A DNA stretch of 64,000 bases, from positions 33,183,820-33,247,819 of the forward strand of contig CP137675.1 in the NCBI GenBank assembly GCA_037976565.1. Reading direction: 5' to 3'. This stretch comes from Mesocentrotus franciscanus (Eukaryota; Echinodermata; Echinoidea; Camarodonta; Strongylocentrotidae). The notes under the pieces were generated by a model that ran no database searches, had not been told where the DNA came from, and saw only the letters and a list, made by a program, of their open reading frames with translations. The position numbers and the translations under genes are program-made. How positions within the stretch are numbered: position 1 is the stretch's first letter; the number at the start of each line of letters is the position of its first letter. This document shows, piece after piece, positions 29,248-41,400 of the stretch.

Positions 29248-32200
29248 GTGAGCAAATTTGCAGTCATTCTATCTTTTCTTCCCCTATTTTATTCCCTTAT
29301 TTTCATCTACGCTTAGTCATGAATTTAGGCCTGTTATAGATGAATGAATCTTTACTTAATTTTGCAAGGTGTATGCAATTGCCCCTTGCAAGCCTCAACC
29401 CTCGAAAGTTCTTACTTGGTTAAAATGTTTCAAAGTTTACCTTGTCTCTCCTTCCTGTTCTCATACACATAATCCTTCCTGTCTAGTTGTCTTATCTATC
29501 TATTTATCTGAACATTATCGTACATGGTTTACTTGATTCCCTCTCAGTTTACTGGGTGATTGTGAGAAAAATAAATTCATTTGATCTTTTCTTTTCCTCT
29601 TCAATATTTTCCTTCAAAACCATCCTTCATATTCTTCTCTAGCTTAAACTACCTGCAAGTATGCATGTATGTAGAACAGAATATCTTTCCAAATTCACTG
29701 GAATAACATGTACTTGTATTGTAGACCTGCAAACTATATGCATATTTCTGAATATAGTACAGAGTCTACAGACAATCAAACCAAAACGCAAACATGTTAA
29801 GGCTATACTTCCTACATCACTCATCTTGAACTTTGCCTCAATGATCTTTTCACTTTTTAGCCATTAATCATGTGTTTTTTCCTATCGGTTCTAACGTACG
29901 TTTTAATATTTTCACTTAATTGTTTGTGGAAGGTAATATTGACTTTATGTTGGGCATGTCCAGTAACTGAACATGAAAATATATTTAGTTTACTACTTGA
30001 ATCAGGTGTTTAGTATGTACATACATAAACATGAACATGTCAGTAAATAGTCATAAGTAACCTTTTATGTGTTTCAGTGAGTAGGAGAAATATAGTGTTC
30101 AAAATTTACATTGTAGCAGAATGCACTAGGTGTAGAAAACTTTCTTATATTAACTGTACAAGTAAATTTTACATAATTATAGGAATGTTTGTTTCTGTAG
30201 GCTCATATGCCATCATTACAATATGCCTTTAATACACTACTCTCATATTAATAACAATAATAAGGCCAAATAAAAATATTCATGTTTAGCATCGTTTTGG
30301 TTTTTTTTTTCAAAATTTTGTTTTCAAAATTTTGTTTTCAATTTTGTTTTCAATTTTATAAATCTTAATGAAAACATGAAAATCTTACTGCTAAAATGGT
30401 CTTTTCTGAATTTAAAAAAATGAATGCTGGCGGCCATCTTGAAATATAGCCCGACTGGCTGGATGGAAATCGGCGGTCATTTTGAAAGAAAAAAAAAAGG
30501 GCCTCCTCCTTCCTATTTTTTTTTAAATGGCCTAATAGTGATTATTTAGGAGCACTAGAAACAAAAAGCATCACAGCGCTTACAAAATAACAGAATGAGA
30601 AGAGAAACATGAAACTCATGAAATAGGATCATCATGTTACAGAGGTCATTATAGAACTTTAAGGGATCTTTTGAAAGTGACAAGATAGGATGATTCTCTG
30701 ATGTAAAGTGGGATATTGTTCCATGTCTTTGAAGCAGCCACTGCTAAGTTTTTTTGGGAGATAAGATTCTGGATTTGGGAATAATAAGTTTATATAGAGC
30801 AATATATTTTATTTTTTGGAGTGTCGAATTCTAATAATCAATGAATCATTTCCTCAACAGCAATTCTAGGTTCCTGTTTCATATCCTGAACTGTATTTCA
30901 TTGATTCAGCTCTTGTATCGATTGTATTCTAATTTATACTTTCATTTTCATGTAAAAGGAGAATTTAGTTACATTAATGTATATTGCTAATCTACTAGAT
31001 ACAAAGATAATAGTTTTTGTGGAGCTTTGTGTATACCATATGCAGACAAGATGCACATGTTTGTTCCTTGACTAAATCTTAAGAATTAAAGAACGTGTAG
31101 GTACAGGTATTACTATATTTAATCTGTTTGTAAAATAAACCAGGTTTTAAAATGTTCAACAATGGTTGAAGTACAATTTATATGTCACTGAGGGACACTG
31201 ATGAATAGTCCGACAACCTGATTTTAGAGGTATTCTTGTCATTAGTAGAATGTTTAGCAGTGACATGTAAACTGAATGCACCATACATGGTGTAGGTCCA
31301 TGATGTATCTGTTTAGCCCCTTATCTCATCTCTTAAGAATCACAAAGGTGGAATCAGGGTTTATAGACACTGTTATCAACTTATCTTGATTTATGTTTGG
31401 GGGACTTAAAAGGTTGATGTTTGATCAGTCACTTTGGTCAGACATTTCAAAGACCTGGACATGTGTATTCAACCATTGTCCTGTTTATACACTTGCTATG
31501 TAGATAGAATTTGCATACAAAGTAACCAGGACAATGCTACCAGCTGTTTTGGTATGAACAGTTTATAAATCAAACAGTCTGGTCCCTCACCCATATTTTC
31601 AATTTATATGATGATGTAAAGATGGATGTATTGGTCTATTGGAGCGAAGCAAACTGCATTATAATTGAATTTATTGAAAAAGAAAAAAAGATATATACCT
31701 GTAGGAATTCAAGCAGTGGTGTATGGACACTGTATCAAATGTAATAAGGACAGGGATCATTTTACTTGACCTTCCAAATTCCCAAACCTAAGTTTGAGCA
31801 AAATATAGGAATTCTTGAAGTCAAGCTTAGTTGTAGGCTCACATGTATGGTATATATATATATAGCAAGTCTTGACGTATACATGAAAGTATAAGTAGTA
31901 CTAGTAGCCTAGCTACACCTACCGGTACATGTACTAGAGGCTACAGGTAGTACAGTTGGCTATGTACGCTTTCTTTAGCTTGCCTGATAACTCATTAAAG
32001 TAGAATGCTAAGAAAGCTGCAGATGAATGTGCAGAAGAGCAAAATATCCTTAGCAGCACAAAAGAGATTAGTATGAAAAGCAATTGGGGATTAACAAATC
32101 CTCACATCCTGATGAGGATTAGGTTTAAGATGTTAGAGGCCTAGACTATTTGGTCATTGTTTCCATGGTGACTGGACATAGCAAGACTGTACTTTGTTTG

Positions 32201-35200
32201 GTACATGTAGCATATGTTAAACAACTATCCCTTTCAGCTTTTTGTATTGTACTAATGAAAAGTAACGTTATACTTTAATAGCATCTTGAGTTTTATGATC
32301 ATAGAATTTGATTTACTGAAGATACTAGCCTCAGTGGTCAGATGGGGTATATTTGATATGGGAAATTCACAAATGCTGAACCAATAAATAAAATGGAACA
32401 CTTTCACTCCGCCATACTTGTGACATTTGACATGAACTCTGATACCCCACAAAGTATCCATGACCTATTTATTGCACCTGTTTTTATCAATATGAGACAT
32501 TTACAACAGATTGTTCACATTATCTTCCTGTTCATGCTCCATTCATGTTGTAAAGATATATTTTTTCTTTCTTTAATGCTGATAAAACGTTATTTTCAAG
32601 CTCATTGTTTCTGCTGTTATTGTGAAATAAAATTTAAAATGTTTCAAATTTTGATCTTTGTTTTCTGCCTTTCCTTTTGTGTTGGTGTTGTGGCCAAATA
32701 TTGGTTTTGTTGGATTGTGCATTGATGATGAATGTTTCCTGCTGTGAAGTGAGATGGATAGTGCTTTGATTGTATGGGATGGTGAAGCGGTGAAGGTGGT
32801 GCATATTGGGTAAGTAGATCCAGGCTCGGGTAACAGAAGGTACTCACAATCACTTGTCACATTTTGCTTAAGATTCATGACAATTCCTTATCATTATCTG
32901 AACAGAAGTAGAGGAAACAGCCAATGCAACACGAGCCCCTCAGGGAATAGGTCGAGACTACAAGCGTTCCAGCCCTGCAGAGTGTAACTGAAGAAACAGC
33001 CAGTGAAACTCCTCAACAAGGAATTGAACAATTCACTGAGCAACCTCGGGGAGAGGTAACACAAAATGCGACATCTCAACCTTCCACGCCAAGTCCAGTT
33101 GAAGAGAACATCGTTACTCCAAGTGCAGGAGAAGAAACTTCTGCTGCAGGAAGTTCTGGAAACAGCTCTGTAACACAGAGTGTGGAAAAAACCACTTCAG
33201 GTGCTGGAAATGACACTTCTGTTGCAGCAAGTGCAACTGATGCACCGACTTTGAGTGAAGTTGCATCTAATGCAAGCGAAGAGTCTGGAACCCCTGGCGA
33301 TTCTATATCCCAGAGCCCTGCTTCTACAGAAAATGTTACTGGAAGCACTGCAGCACCAGAATCAGGTTCTGTTACATCCAAAAATGATTCATCAGGCACA
33401 GTAGCAAGTCCTACTGCACAAGATACCCAAGGGAACACAACTACCACAAGCCCAGTTGAGGAAGTTACAAGCGACTCTGGTGCGATGAGTACAAATGACA
33501 GTACCGCTGCTCCAACTGTGAAAGGAAGTTCAGTGGCATCTGATACTGATGAAGGATCTGTTACACGAAGCTCGGAAAGAAGCTCCGTATCTCAAAGTAC
33601 AGGAGAAAGTACTGAATCACCAAGTGCAGGGAATGAAAGTTTTGTAACGCCATCCACAGAGGAAGGGTCTACTACCGGTACGCAGAGTAATAATTTAAGT
33701 ACTATTACATCGGCTCCAGCTCCTGCATCTGTAACACCAGAAGCATCAGAAACTACCTCAAATAGTGCAGTTGAGCAAGGCTCCTTGACACAGAGTCCAC
33801 AAGAAGGTACTGCTACACCAAAGCTAGAAAGCTCTGCAACACCAGTTGCTGTACAAGAAGCAAACACTACTACTGGGGAAGAAGCAGTTACACCTAGCTC
33901 AGTTGACACCTTGAGCAATGCAACGGATGCACCTGGCAATGTAACAGATGCACCCATCAGAGTAACAGATTCACAAAGCAATTCACGAACGCACCTAGCG
34001 ATGCTGCAGGTGCACCAAGTAATACAACAGAAGCACCAGGTAATACAACAGATGCATCTAGTACTGGGGATCAGGGTACAGGGAATGTACCAATGAGAGG
34101 AGATGGTACAGTTCAGCAAGGTATGTCTTCACTGCATAGGAGGTTTGTTCAGGTGCAGGGTCGATCCTCATAATGCAGTGCTATGCTTTACCCATGAATC
34201 TTTGGTACTTTATTCATTAATGCTTGATAAGGGTGACTGAAAGTTCAACATTTGTGTATGCCTGTGAAATGTATCAAGATCAAAGTGATTGCAAACAACA
34301 AATGATATACACCACATTCAGTGGCCATCTGCACAAAGGTGGGATCTGTGTCATTGAGTTATGAATTTCAAGCCATCAATATTATTTCATACCAACATAC
34401 ACATGTATAATGATCATTGATCAATCTCATGCAGATATGACATAAGAAGTGACAAGATAATACACATACATATAGGATACATGTGTACACATGTGTAGTA
34501 GTTCAGTTCCTTTATCTTTCTTTGCTTCTTACTTGTTTTTCATCTTTCACTTTCAACTTGTTCGATGTACATGTAGTCTTAAACATTTGTTCTGATTCTG
34601 TGACAGAAATTTTCATCAATTATCCATAACTCAATATCGGCCAATATTTTAATTTAAAGTCTTCCATTCTAATATTGTTAAAGGGGAAGTCCACCCTGAT
34701 ATTAAGTTGGTTTTGATAGAAGAAAAATGAGAGAAACATGTCAGTGAAAGTTTGAGCAAAAACCAATTGAATATAAGAAAATTATGCATTTTGAAGGTGA
34801 GATAAATTAAACACAAATTGACAACTCTGTGACATACATGGTGTATCTTGCGAGCCCTCCATTGACCCTGTACTAATAAACTTCAAATATTTATATTTTC
34901 AATCATACATAAACCCTAAACATAAGTATTATGTTTCTATACAACTGAATGGACAGTAACGAAGAAAATTAAAGTTTATGACATTTTATGTACATAGCAA
35001 TTTAGAGAGGAGCTCGCTAGTCAGTGTTGCCAGTTGTGTTTCACAGATGACAACTTCACAAATTCATAATTTTACTATTTTTAATTGGATATTGCTCAAA
35101 CTTGCACTTATTTGTTTCTCTCATTTTTCTGCTTTTATTACAACTAAATTAATATCAGGGTGCACTTCCCCTTTAAGTCTCCAAAGACTTGATTTCATTA

Positions 35201-35319
35201 TTTTCTATTTTTTATTTATTTCATTTCAGGTGGTCAGGGTGGTGATGGAGGACAGGGTGGTGATGGAGGACAAGGTGGTGGACTAGTAGATGAAGATAAA
35301 CCGATCATTGATTATGGAG
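29139..35319 (+). CDS. secreted mucin-like protease-inhibitor gene, 5' part (left copy)
   Basis: Exons 29139-29247, 32906-34120 and 35230-35319 are joined by phase-1 introns. They encode a signal peptide, an about 405-residue Ser/Thr/Pro/Gly-rich stretch full of N-x-S/T sequons, and a Gly-rich repeat. The gene runs into the 500-N gap at 35745. The same two downstream exons occur on the minus strand at 60147-61363 and 58923-59030, where WAP, TIL and Tg1 exons follow. The left copy carries two small frameshifts (near 32955 and 33983) not present in the right copy. The likely full product is a secreted or mucus/matrix-associated multi-headed protease inhibitor; this is inference from domains. 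Confidence 0.7.
29248..32905 (+). other. first intron of the inhibitor gene
   Basis: A 3.7-kb intron. It contains TTTTGTTTTCAAAATT repeats at 30300-30355 and a reverse-strand CR1/L2-like 3' end at about 30540-30790. From about 30306 onward it belongs to the inverted duplicated arm. Nothing else coding was recognised. Confidence 0.65.
30540..30790 (-). mobile_element. CR1/L2-like retrotransposon C-terminal fragment (left arm)
   Basis: Reverse-strand reading gives a phrase equivalent to TVAASKTWNNIPLYVRESSY followed by FKRSLK in the right-arm copy at 63541-63745. W-N-x-x-P and x-F-K-x-x-L-K are the CR1/L2 C-terminal landmarks. The fragment predates the arm duplication because both arms carry it. 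Confidence 0.6.
32906..34120 (+). CDS. mucin-like Ser/Thr-rich exon (left copy, frameshifted)
   Basis: The 1215-bp exon lies between CTGAACAG and CAAG|GTATGT. The main readable part runs from about 32990 to 33983: [20 protein letters not shown] and similar, with repeated N-x-T/S sequons and no cysteine. Compared with the right copy, an AG pair is missing near 32955 and one C near 33983, and both break the frame. The left copy is intact where the right copy is broken near 60588. An unbroken exon would be 1218 bp (406 codons, phase 1-1). Confidence 0.75.
34682..35172. mobile_element. 491-bp TTAA-flanked inverted-repeat MITE (left arm)
   Basis: It begins AGGGGAAGTCCACCCTGAT after TTAA (34678-34681) and ends ATCAGGGTGCACTTCCCCT before TTAA (35173-35176). 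The arms are long and imperfect. It sits in the intron before the Gly-rich exon and is also present in the right arm. Confidence 0.8.
35230..35319 (+). CDS. Gly-rich repeat exon (left copy)
   Basis: The 90-bp phase 1-1 exon encodes two-plus units of GGQGGD followed by [16 protein letters not shown]. The right copy (58923-59030) is 18 bp longer by one GGDGGQ unit. Confidence 0.8.
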
Positions 35320-35744
35320 GTAAGTAGGATGAGCTATTATTACCTTAAAGTGGATAATTTACCATGAAGGAAAAAAGTTTGGGTAGATTGATATTAGAAG
35401 ACATAGAATTACATTCCCAAACTTTATTAGACATTCTTGTTGTCCATATAACACTTTCGAATGGTTAATAATAAAGGGCATTGTAAATAGGGGGTAGGGG
35501 TGACAAGTTGTAGTTAATAAGAAAATGATATGTTTGGTGAGGGCATAAGAATGTCATGACCAAGGGATCAAAACAAAATTATACAGTCATGTAGAATTCA
35601 TTGAATTTTTTTGAAACGAGAGGACTTGCTATGGTGCTGTTGATCACCTGACAAAATATTTCATATCTGCACTTTGAGATGAAAATATTCATTATCAGGT
35701 AGAGTTTATGACTTATCGATCCTTAATCAAATATGCATTGAGGA

Positions 35745-36244
35745 NNNNNNNNNNNNNNNNNNNNNNNNNNNNNNNNNNNNNNNNNNNNNNNNNNNNNNNN
35801 NNNNNNNNNNNNNNNNNNNNNNNNNNNNNNNNNNNNNNNNNNNNNNNNNNNNNNNNNNNNNNNNNNNNNNNNNNNNNNNNNNNNNNNNNNNNNNNNNNNN
35901 NNNNNNNNNNNNNNNNNNNNNNNNNNNNNNNNNNNNNNNNNNNNNNNNNNNNNNNNNNNNNNNNNNNNNNNNNNNNNNNNNNNNNNNNNNNNNNNNNNNN
36001 NNNNNNNNNNNNNNNNNNNNNNNNNNNNNNNNNNNNNNNNNNNNNNNNNNNNNNNNNNNNNNNNNNNNNNNNNNNNNNNNNNNNNNNNNNNNNNNNNNNN
36101 NNNNNNNNNNNNNNNNNNNNNNNNNNNNNNNNNNNNNNNNNNNNNNNNNNNNNNNNNNNNNNNNNNNNNNNNNNNNNNNNNNNNNNNNNNNNNNNNNNNN
36201 NNNNNNNNNNNNNNNNNNNNNNNNNNNNNNNNNNNNNNNNNNNN
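35745..36244. other. assembly gap of exactly 500 N
   Basis: A round-number run of N marks a scaffold join of unknown true size. Its left edge coincides with the end of the left inverted-repeat arm. Confidence 0.99.
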
Positions 36245-36776
36245 TATAAAGCTAGATCTAATGGTCATTTACACACAATAAAACTATTCTGCAGTTGAGC
36301 CAAAACTTACCGGTATATCAAAACATTTAATTACCGACAGGATATTGTTTCTTGCACATTTCATGAAAACACAACAATGCAGATTCATTGTCATGAACTT
36401 CAATCGATGACTCGATTGTTCGCGCCGCACAGGCTATGCTAGGCTAGGCCTAGCGAGTGGGCGGAGCCTGTCTGTCAATCAAATTTTCAGGCTCATTCAT
36501 TTTTATTTTTTCTAAAAAACGTACCACTCTTTGTGCATTTATTTTTTAAACAGCGATAAAAAACCTTGCGTTGTTAGATTTATCGATTGGCTCTCTGCCT
36601 CATTTTCGCCCAACTGAGCCCTTATAAAGCCACAGAGAATTGTTTGCGCATTGGCAGGTCGCGGCAGGTCGCATACCAGAGGCCTTGGGAGTGCTGTCAA
36701 TCAATTATTCAAAATGGCCGCAAACGGCCACTATTTGTGTTTCCTTGGGTGGTCGCTATAGACAGGTTTGACTGTA
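36245..36776. other. repeat-like sequence after the gap
   Basis: No exon recognised. The right part ends GTGGTCGCTATAGACAGGTTTGACTGTA, and at 36777 the sequence becomes colinear with 39500 onward. This end phrase looks like the terminus of a TIR transposon inserted into the left copy of the duplication, but its other end was not located. Confidence 0.4.
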
Positions 36777-38400
36777 TTTATACAATTTCATTCACCCAGA
36801 GCTATGTCCAACAAACTTTCAGTGACAGGAACTGTTTAGTGAGATCCAACCCTTGTGATCAGTTCATTTGTATAAAAGCAGAAAAATAAGGTTAACAGAA
36901 TGGCGACAGTTTAAAATCAATCAGATCAATAATAAGAAAGTTATAAAGTCCTTTTAATAACAAAAGGAAGTATCTGTGTTCTGGGGCTGTATACCATGCT
37001 CACTGACGGGACAGTTGATGATCCAACATTTAGACTATAAAACTGTCAGCAGACATCACCAGTTTCAATATTTGTTGCGATTGTTTTTCAGCTTTAAGTG
37101 ACAAGTAGGATTTGACTTGAATTAGCAATTCACTGCTGAGCAAGTCTTGACTAATAAGTATCTGATTAAATGACTATGCTCTGTAACATCTACATGTGAG
37201 TTAAAATGACATGTAGTGACATACATACAAGGAGAAATTATCATGTATATACCATCAATTATTGCTTGATATATGTAAACTACATGTAGCAGAACATGCA
37301 TGGATTGTAAAGGGAAATTCTTCTACTTTAGAACACATTCATTGTTCTCATTTCTAGTATAATGCCACGGACATGCTTTAGGGGAAAAATAGGAGAGAAA
37401 GAGAGTTATAAGTAATATTTTCAATAACTGATCAATTAATTAATGAATTTTGGGAGATAAATGGCAGCGTGGCACAAGTTGTACAAGGCATCTTGATTGA
37501 TAATGTGCTGTTTATCCATTCTTTCACCTGAAATGATAAATAACTTTATATAAGATCATGTCTGAATGATACCGCAATGCCATAAAAATACAACAATCAT
37601 GTATTTACATTGCGCCTATTTTCATTCCACTTCATTTTGCTAAGTTATCTTATGATTTCTTCTGGTATCATTATATAGCTACCTGTATTACATAACAATT
37701 TTTCAAAACTCTTTTCCTTTTGCACAATGTCCTTGTTTCCTGCAAAGTGCCCTATTGAGATATGGTTAAGACTTACCTAATTATTATTAATATTATTATT
37801 ATGGTATCATTTTTATTTTTTTATTATTATCATTATCTTTAATAGTATTATAATGATGATCTTTAATAGTATTATAATGATTATAATTAATATCATCATC
37901 ATCATCGCCATCATTATTATTATGATTAATATTATTATCTTTATCATTAGCATTAAAGATGTCAGAATGTCTTCTTTCTAAAACAAGACACATGTTTAAG
38001 ACTTACGCTCTGGGCACTCCTCCGCGGCAACACAGCGTGGGGAGTCTCCGGGCACCAGATACATTCCTGTGGGACAGTGACATCCTGCGACACACATGGC
38101 CACACAGATCCCTGGTTGTTCTTCATTGCATGTCAAGGGGCAGGCCGTCCGCATTCTTTGTACACCAAGTTGTTATCACAGGTAACTGGTTGTATCTCTG
38201 GCTCTGGATATGGTTCTGGCTCAACAGCTGTGGATTTCAGATTGTAATTGTTTTTGTAATTTGGTTTAAGATGGCGTTACCAATTTCTCCTAGATTACTT
38301 ACTCAGTTAGAAGATTGTTATTATTATTATATTATTATTATTATTATTATATTATTATTATATTATTATTATTAAAATTATTATCATTATTATCATCATC
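36777..38400 (-). pseudogene. degenerate duplicate of the 39500-41620 exon block
   Basis: This block matches 39500-41620 but lacks about 530 bp containing the TIL exon at 40025-40204. Its copy of the 45-bp microexon (about 37327-37371) has lost its donor (GTAAGT became TAAAGT). Its TIL exon (about 38008-38227) carries a one-base deletion (GCCGTCCGC versus GCCGTTCCGC). All three changes are disabling, so the block is a decayed tandem duplicate at the 3' side of the inhibitor gene. Confidence 0.75.
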
Positions 38401-41400
38401 ATCATGTTACTATTTACAGTTCAGGAGAGGGCAAATATTATGTTAAAGCTAGGGAAGAACAAAACTGTGATGAGTAATTGCTCTAGATACCTGTGCACTC
38501 AGGATATCCTCTGACATCGGTTCCCTGTTGCTTGACCCCTGTCTCAGTATCGACACACCAGCAGAATCCAGTACTTCCAGAGCATTGAACCATCTCGTAC
38601 TTCCCTTCATCTGTGCAATCTGGAGAATCCTCACCAATCAGAAGCCCATCCACATGGACTGCAGCCAGTCGCTCAAGACATGGATTAGCAACTGATAGAG
38701 AAGAAAATGTGTTACCATACTGCATTCAACTCTTCTTTTGACTTTGAATAGAACACCATCAAAACATGCATCTATTGGTCAGCTCTCTCGCCTACCTTTA
38801 TGCACATATGACGACCCAGGATTGATCCAGCCACATGTCTTCATATTTAGATGTCAAAGATGGGTCCTCTGCCATAAATTCATACACACTTCATGCATCC
38901 TACTTATAAAGAACTCAATTACAAACACTCACACATATGAAATACACACATCAAACAACTATACATTTAGTAAAAAGAAGCTTTCACAAATTAACAGGAC
39001 AGGACAGTGAAATTGTATATAACTTGAATTTCAACAGTCAGTATTGAAAATGGTAAGCAAAGAATTAATAAATTGAGGGGCATAAATTAAAAAAAGATTA
39101 AGGCAAGTTATTACATTAAAAAACAAAACATTACTGTTCATGTACATTGTATATTCTTTTCAGGCACATGACTTATGATCAGAAAATGGCAGCAATAGAA
39201 GAAACATGCATGTATCAAATAATGTTTCCAATTTTAAGAAAACAGGCTGATCAAAGTAGTGCTTAAAATTATATTGTGAATGGCTCAACATTAATGGTGG
39301 CAGCGGTGGGATATCTACCCTATTACGGTAGCCAAGTAGGTGTACACTCCTTCCTACTTACCAACACATTCCAGGTTCTCATCATGCTTGTATCCCTCAT
39401 CACATGCTGTTGAAAACATGAGAGATAAGAGAAGAGACAGAGAGAGAGGAAAGAATCGATAGATCTGAGATTATAACATGTTAACTCTTACATGAACATG
39501 TATTTATACAATTTCATTCACCCAGAGCTATGTACAACAAACTGTCAGTAACAGGAACTGTTTTTGTGAGATCCAACCCTTGTGATCAGTTCATTTGTAT
39601 AAAAAGCAGAAAAATAAGGTTCACAGAATGCCGACAGTTTGATATCAATCAGACCAATAATGAGAAAGTTATGTTTGAAATATGATGAATTAGGAAATGC
39701 TTTCCCTGAAAAATATATCTGAAAGTCTCTTTAATAACAGAAGGAAGTATCTGTGTTTTGGGGCTGTATACCATGCGCACTGACGGGAGAGTTGATGATC
39801 CAACATTCAGACTGGTGATGTCTGATGACAGCAATAGGGATTCTGTATTTGTTGTGATTGTCTTTCAAATTAAGTTTACAGCAAGGATAAGGTGCTTTGT
39901 TCAAGCTTTAAGTGACAAGAAGGATTTGACTTGTATTAGCATATCACTGCTGAGCAAGTCTTGACTGAGCATGTGTTGTACGATCCGAGAGCCATCAAAA
40001 CCCCGAGTACTAATAAAGACTTACGTGGTGGGCACAAATCCTGGGCAACACAACGTGAGGTACCAGCAACGCTATACATTCCAGAGGGACACTGACATCC
40101 TATTACACACTGAAGTGTGCAGATCATACTGGGCTCTTCGTTACATACAGCTGGACAAGCTGTACCGCAATCACTAAACATCAAGTTACCATCACAAGTA
40201 GGGGCTGGTCCGGGAAAGACAAGAATAAAGATTTATTACATTTGAAAACTGTTTTGTCTATTACTGTATTTTTACTTTCATTGTGGTCTGTTTGTTGTAA
40301 TTATCCTTGAGATCCTTGCTTTCAACCATAATATCACATTTCTTTATGAAATAATGCAAAATATTGAGTTTTGCCCTTGAATATGATAAAATACAAGGAG
40401 ATGCCTAGTTGGAGCTCTTTCAGAATATTTTCAATAATCACAATTTTTTTCCAAGTTAATGTTACTATTTACAGTTCAGGACAGTGCAAAATAATAATGA
40501 TCTGATTAAATGACTATGCTCTGTAACATCTACATGTAAGCTAAAATGACATGTAGTGACATACATACAAGGAGAAATTATCATGTATATACCATCAATT
40601 ATTGCTTGATATATGTAAACTACGGTACATGTAGCAGAACATGCATGGATTGTAAAGGGAAATTCTTCTACTTACGAACACATTCATTGTTCTCATTTCT
40701 AGTATAATGCCACGGACATGCTTTAGGGGAAAAATAGGAGAGAAAGAGAGTTATAAGTAATATTTTCAATAACTGATCAATTAATTAATGACTGTTGGGA
40801 GATAAATGGCAGCGTGGCACAAATTGTACATGACATCTTAATTGATAAATGTGCTGTTTATCAATTCTTTCACCCAAAATGATAAACAACTTTAATAAGA
40901 TCATGTCTGAATGATACCGCAATGCCGTAAAAATACAACAATCATGCATTTGTGTTAAGCCTATATTCATTCCTCTTCATTTTGCTAAGTTACCCAATGA
41001 TTTCTTCTGGTATTATTATATAGCTACCTGTATTACATAACAATTTTACATAAACTCTTTTCCATGTGTCACAATGTCCTTGTTTCCTACAAAGTGCCCT
41101 ATTGTGATATGGTCAAGACTTACCTAATTATTATTAATATTATTATTAGTAGTATCATTTTTGTTTTTATTATTATCATTGTTATATTACATATTATTAT
41201 TATTATTATTATTATCATCATCATCATCATCATCATCACCAGTATCATTAAAGATGTAAGAATGTCCTTCTTTTATAATACAAGACGTCCCATTGACAAA
41301 TGTTTAAGACTTACGTTCTGGGCACTCCTCCGCGGCAACACAGCGTGGGGAGTCTCCGGGCACCAGATACATTCCTGTGGGACAGTGACATCCTGCGACA

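Larger units (their letters stand above)
30306..35744 (+). repeat. left arm of large inverted duplication
   Basis: The entire segment reappears inverted at 58496-64000 with scattered substitutions and small indels, including exons, introns and a shared MITE. The left arm ends precisely at the N gap. The right arm runs off the window. Extent and exact identity were judged by eye. Confidence 0.9.

Noticed and set aside
33076..33447. Minus-strand open frame opposite the mucin exon (and 60820-61191 plus strand opposite the right copy)
   Set aside because: Antisense shadow of a biased Ser/Thr-rich exon. The sense frame has splice sites and phase agreement.
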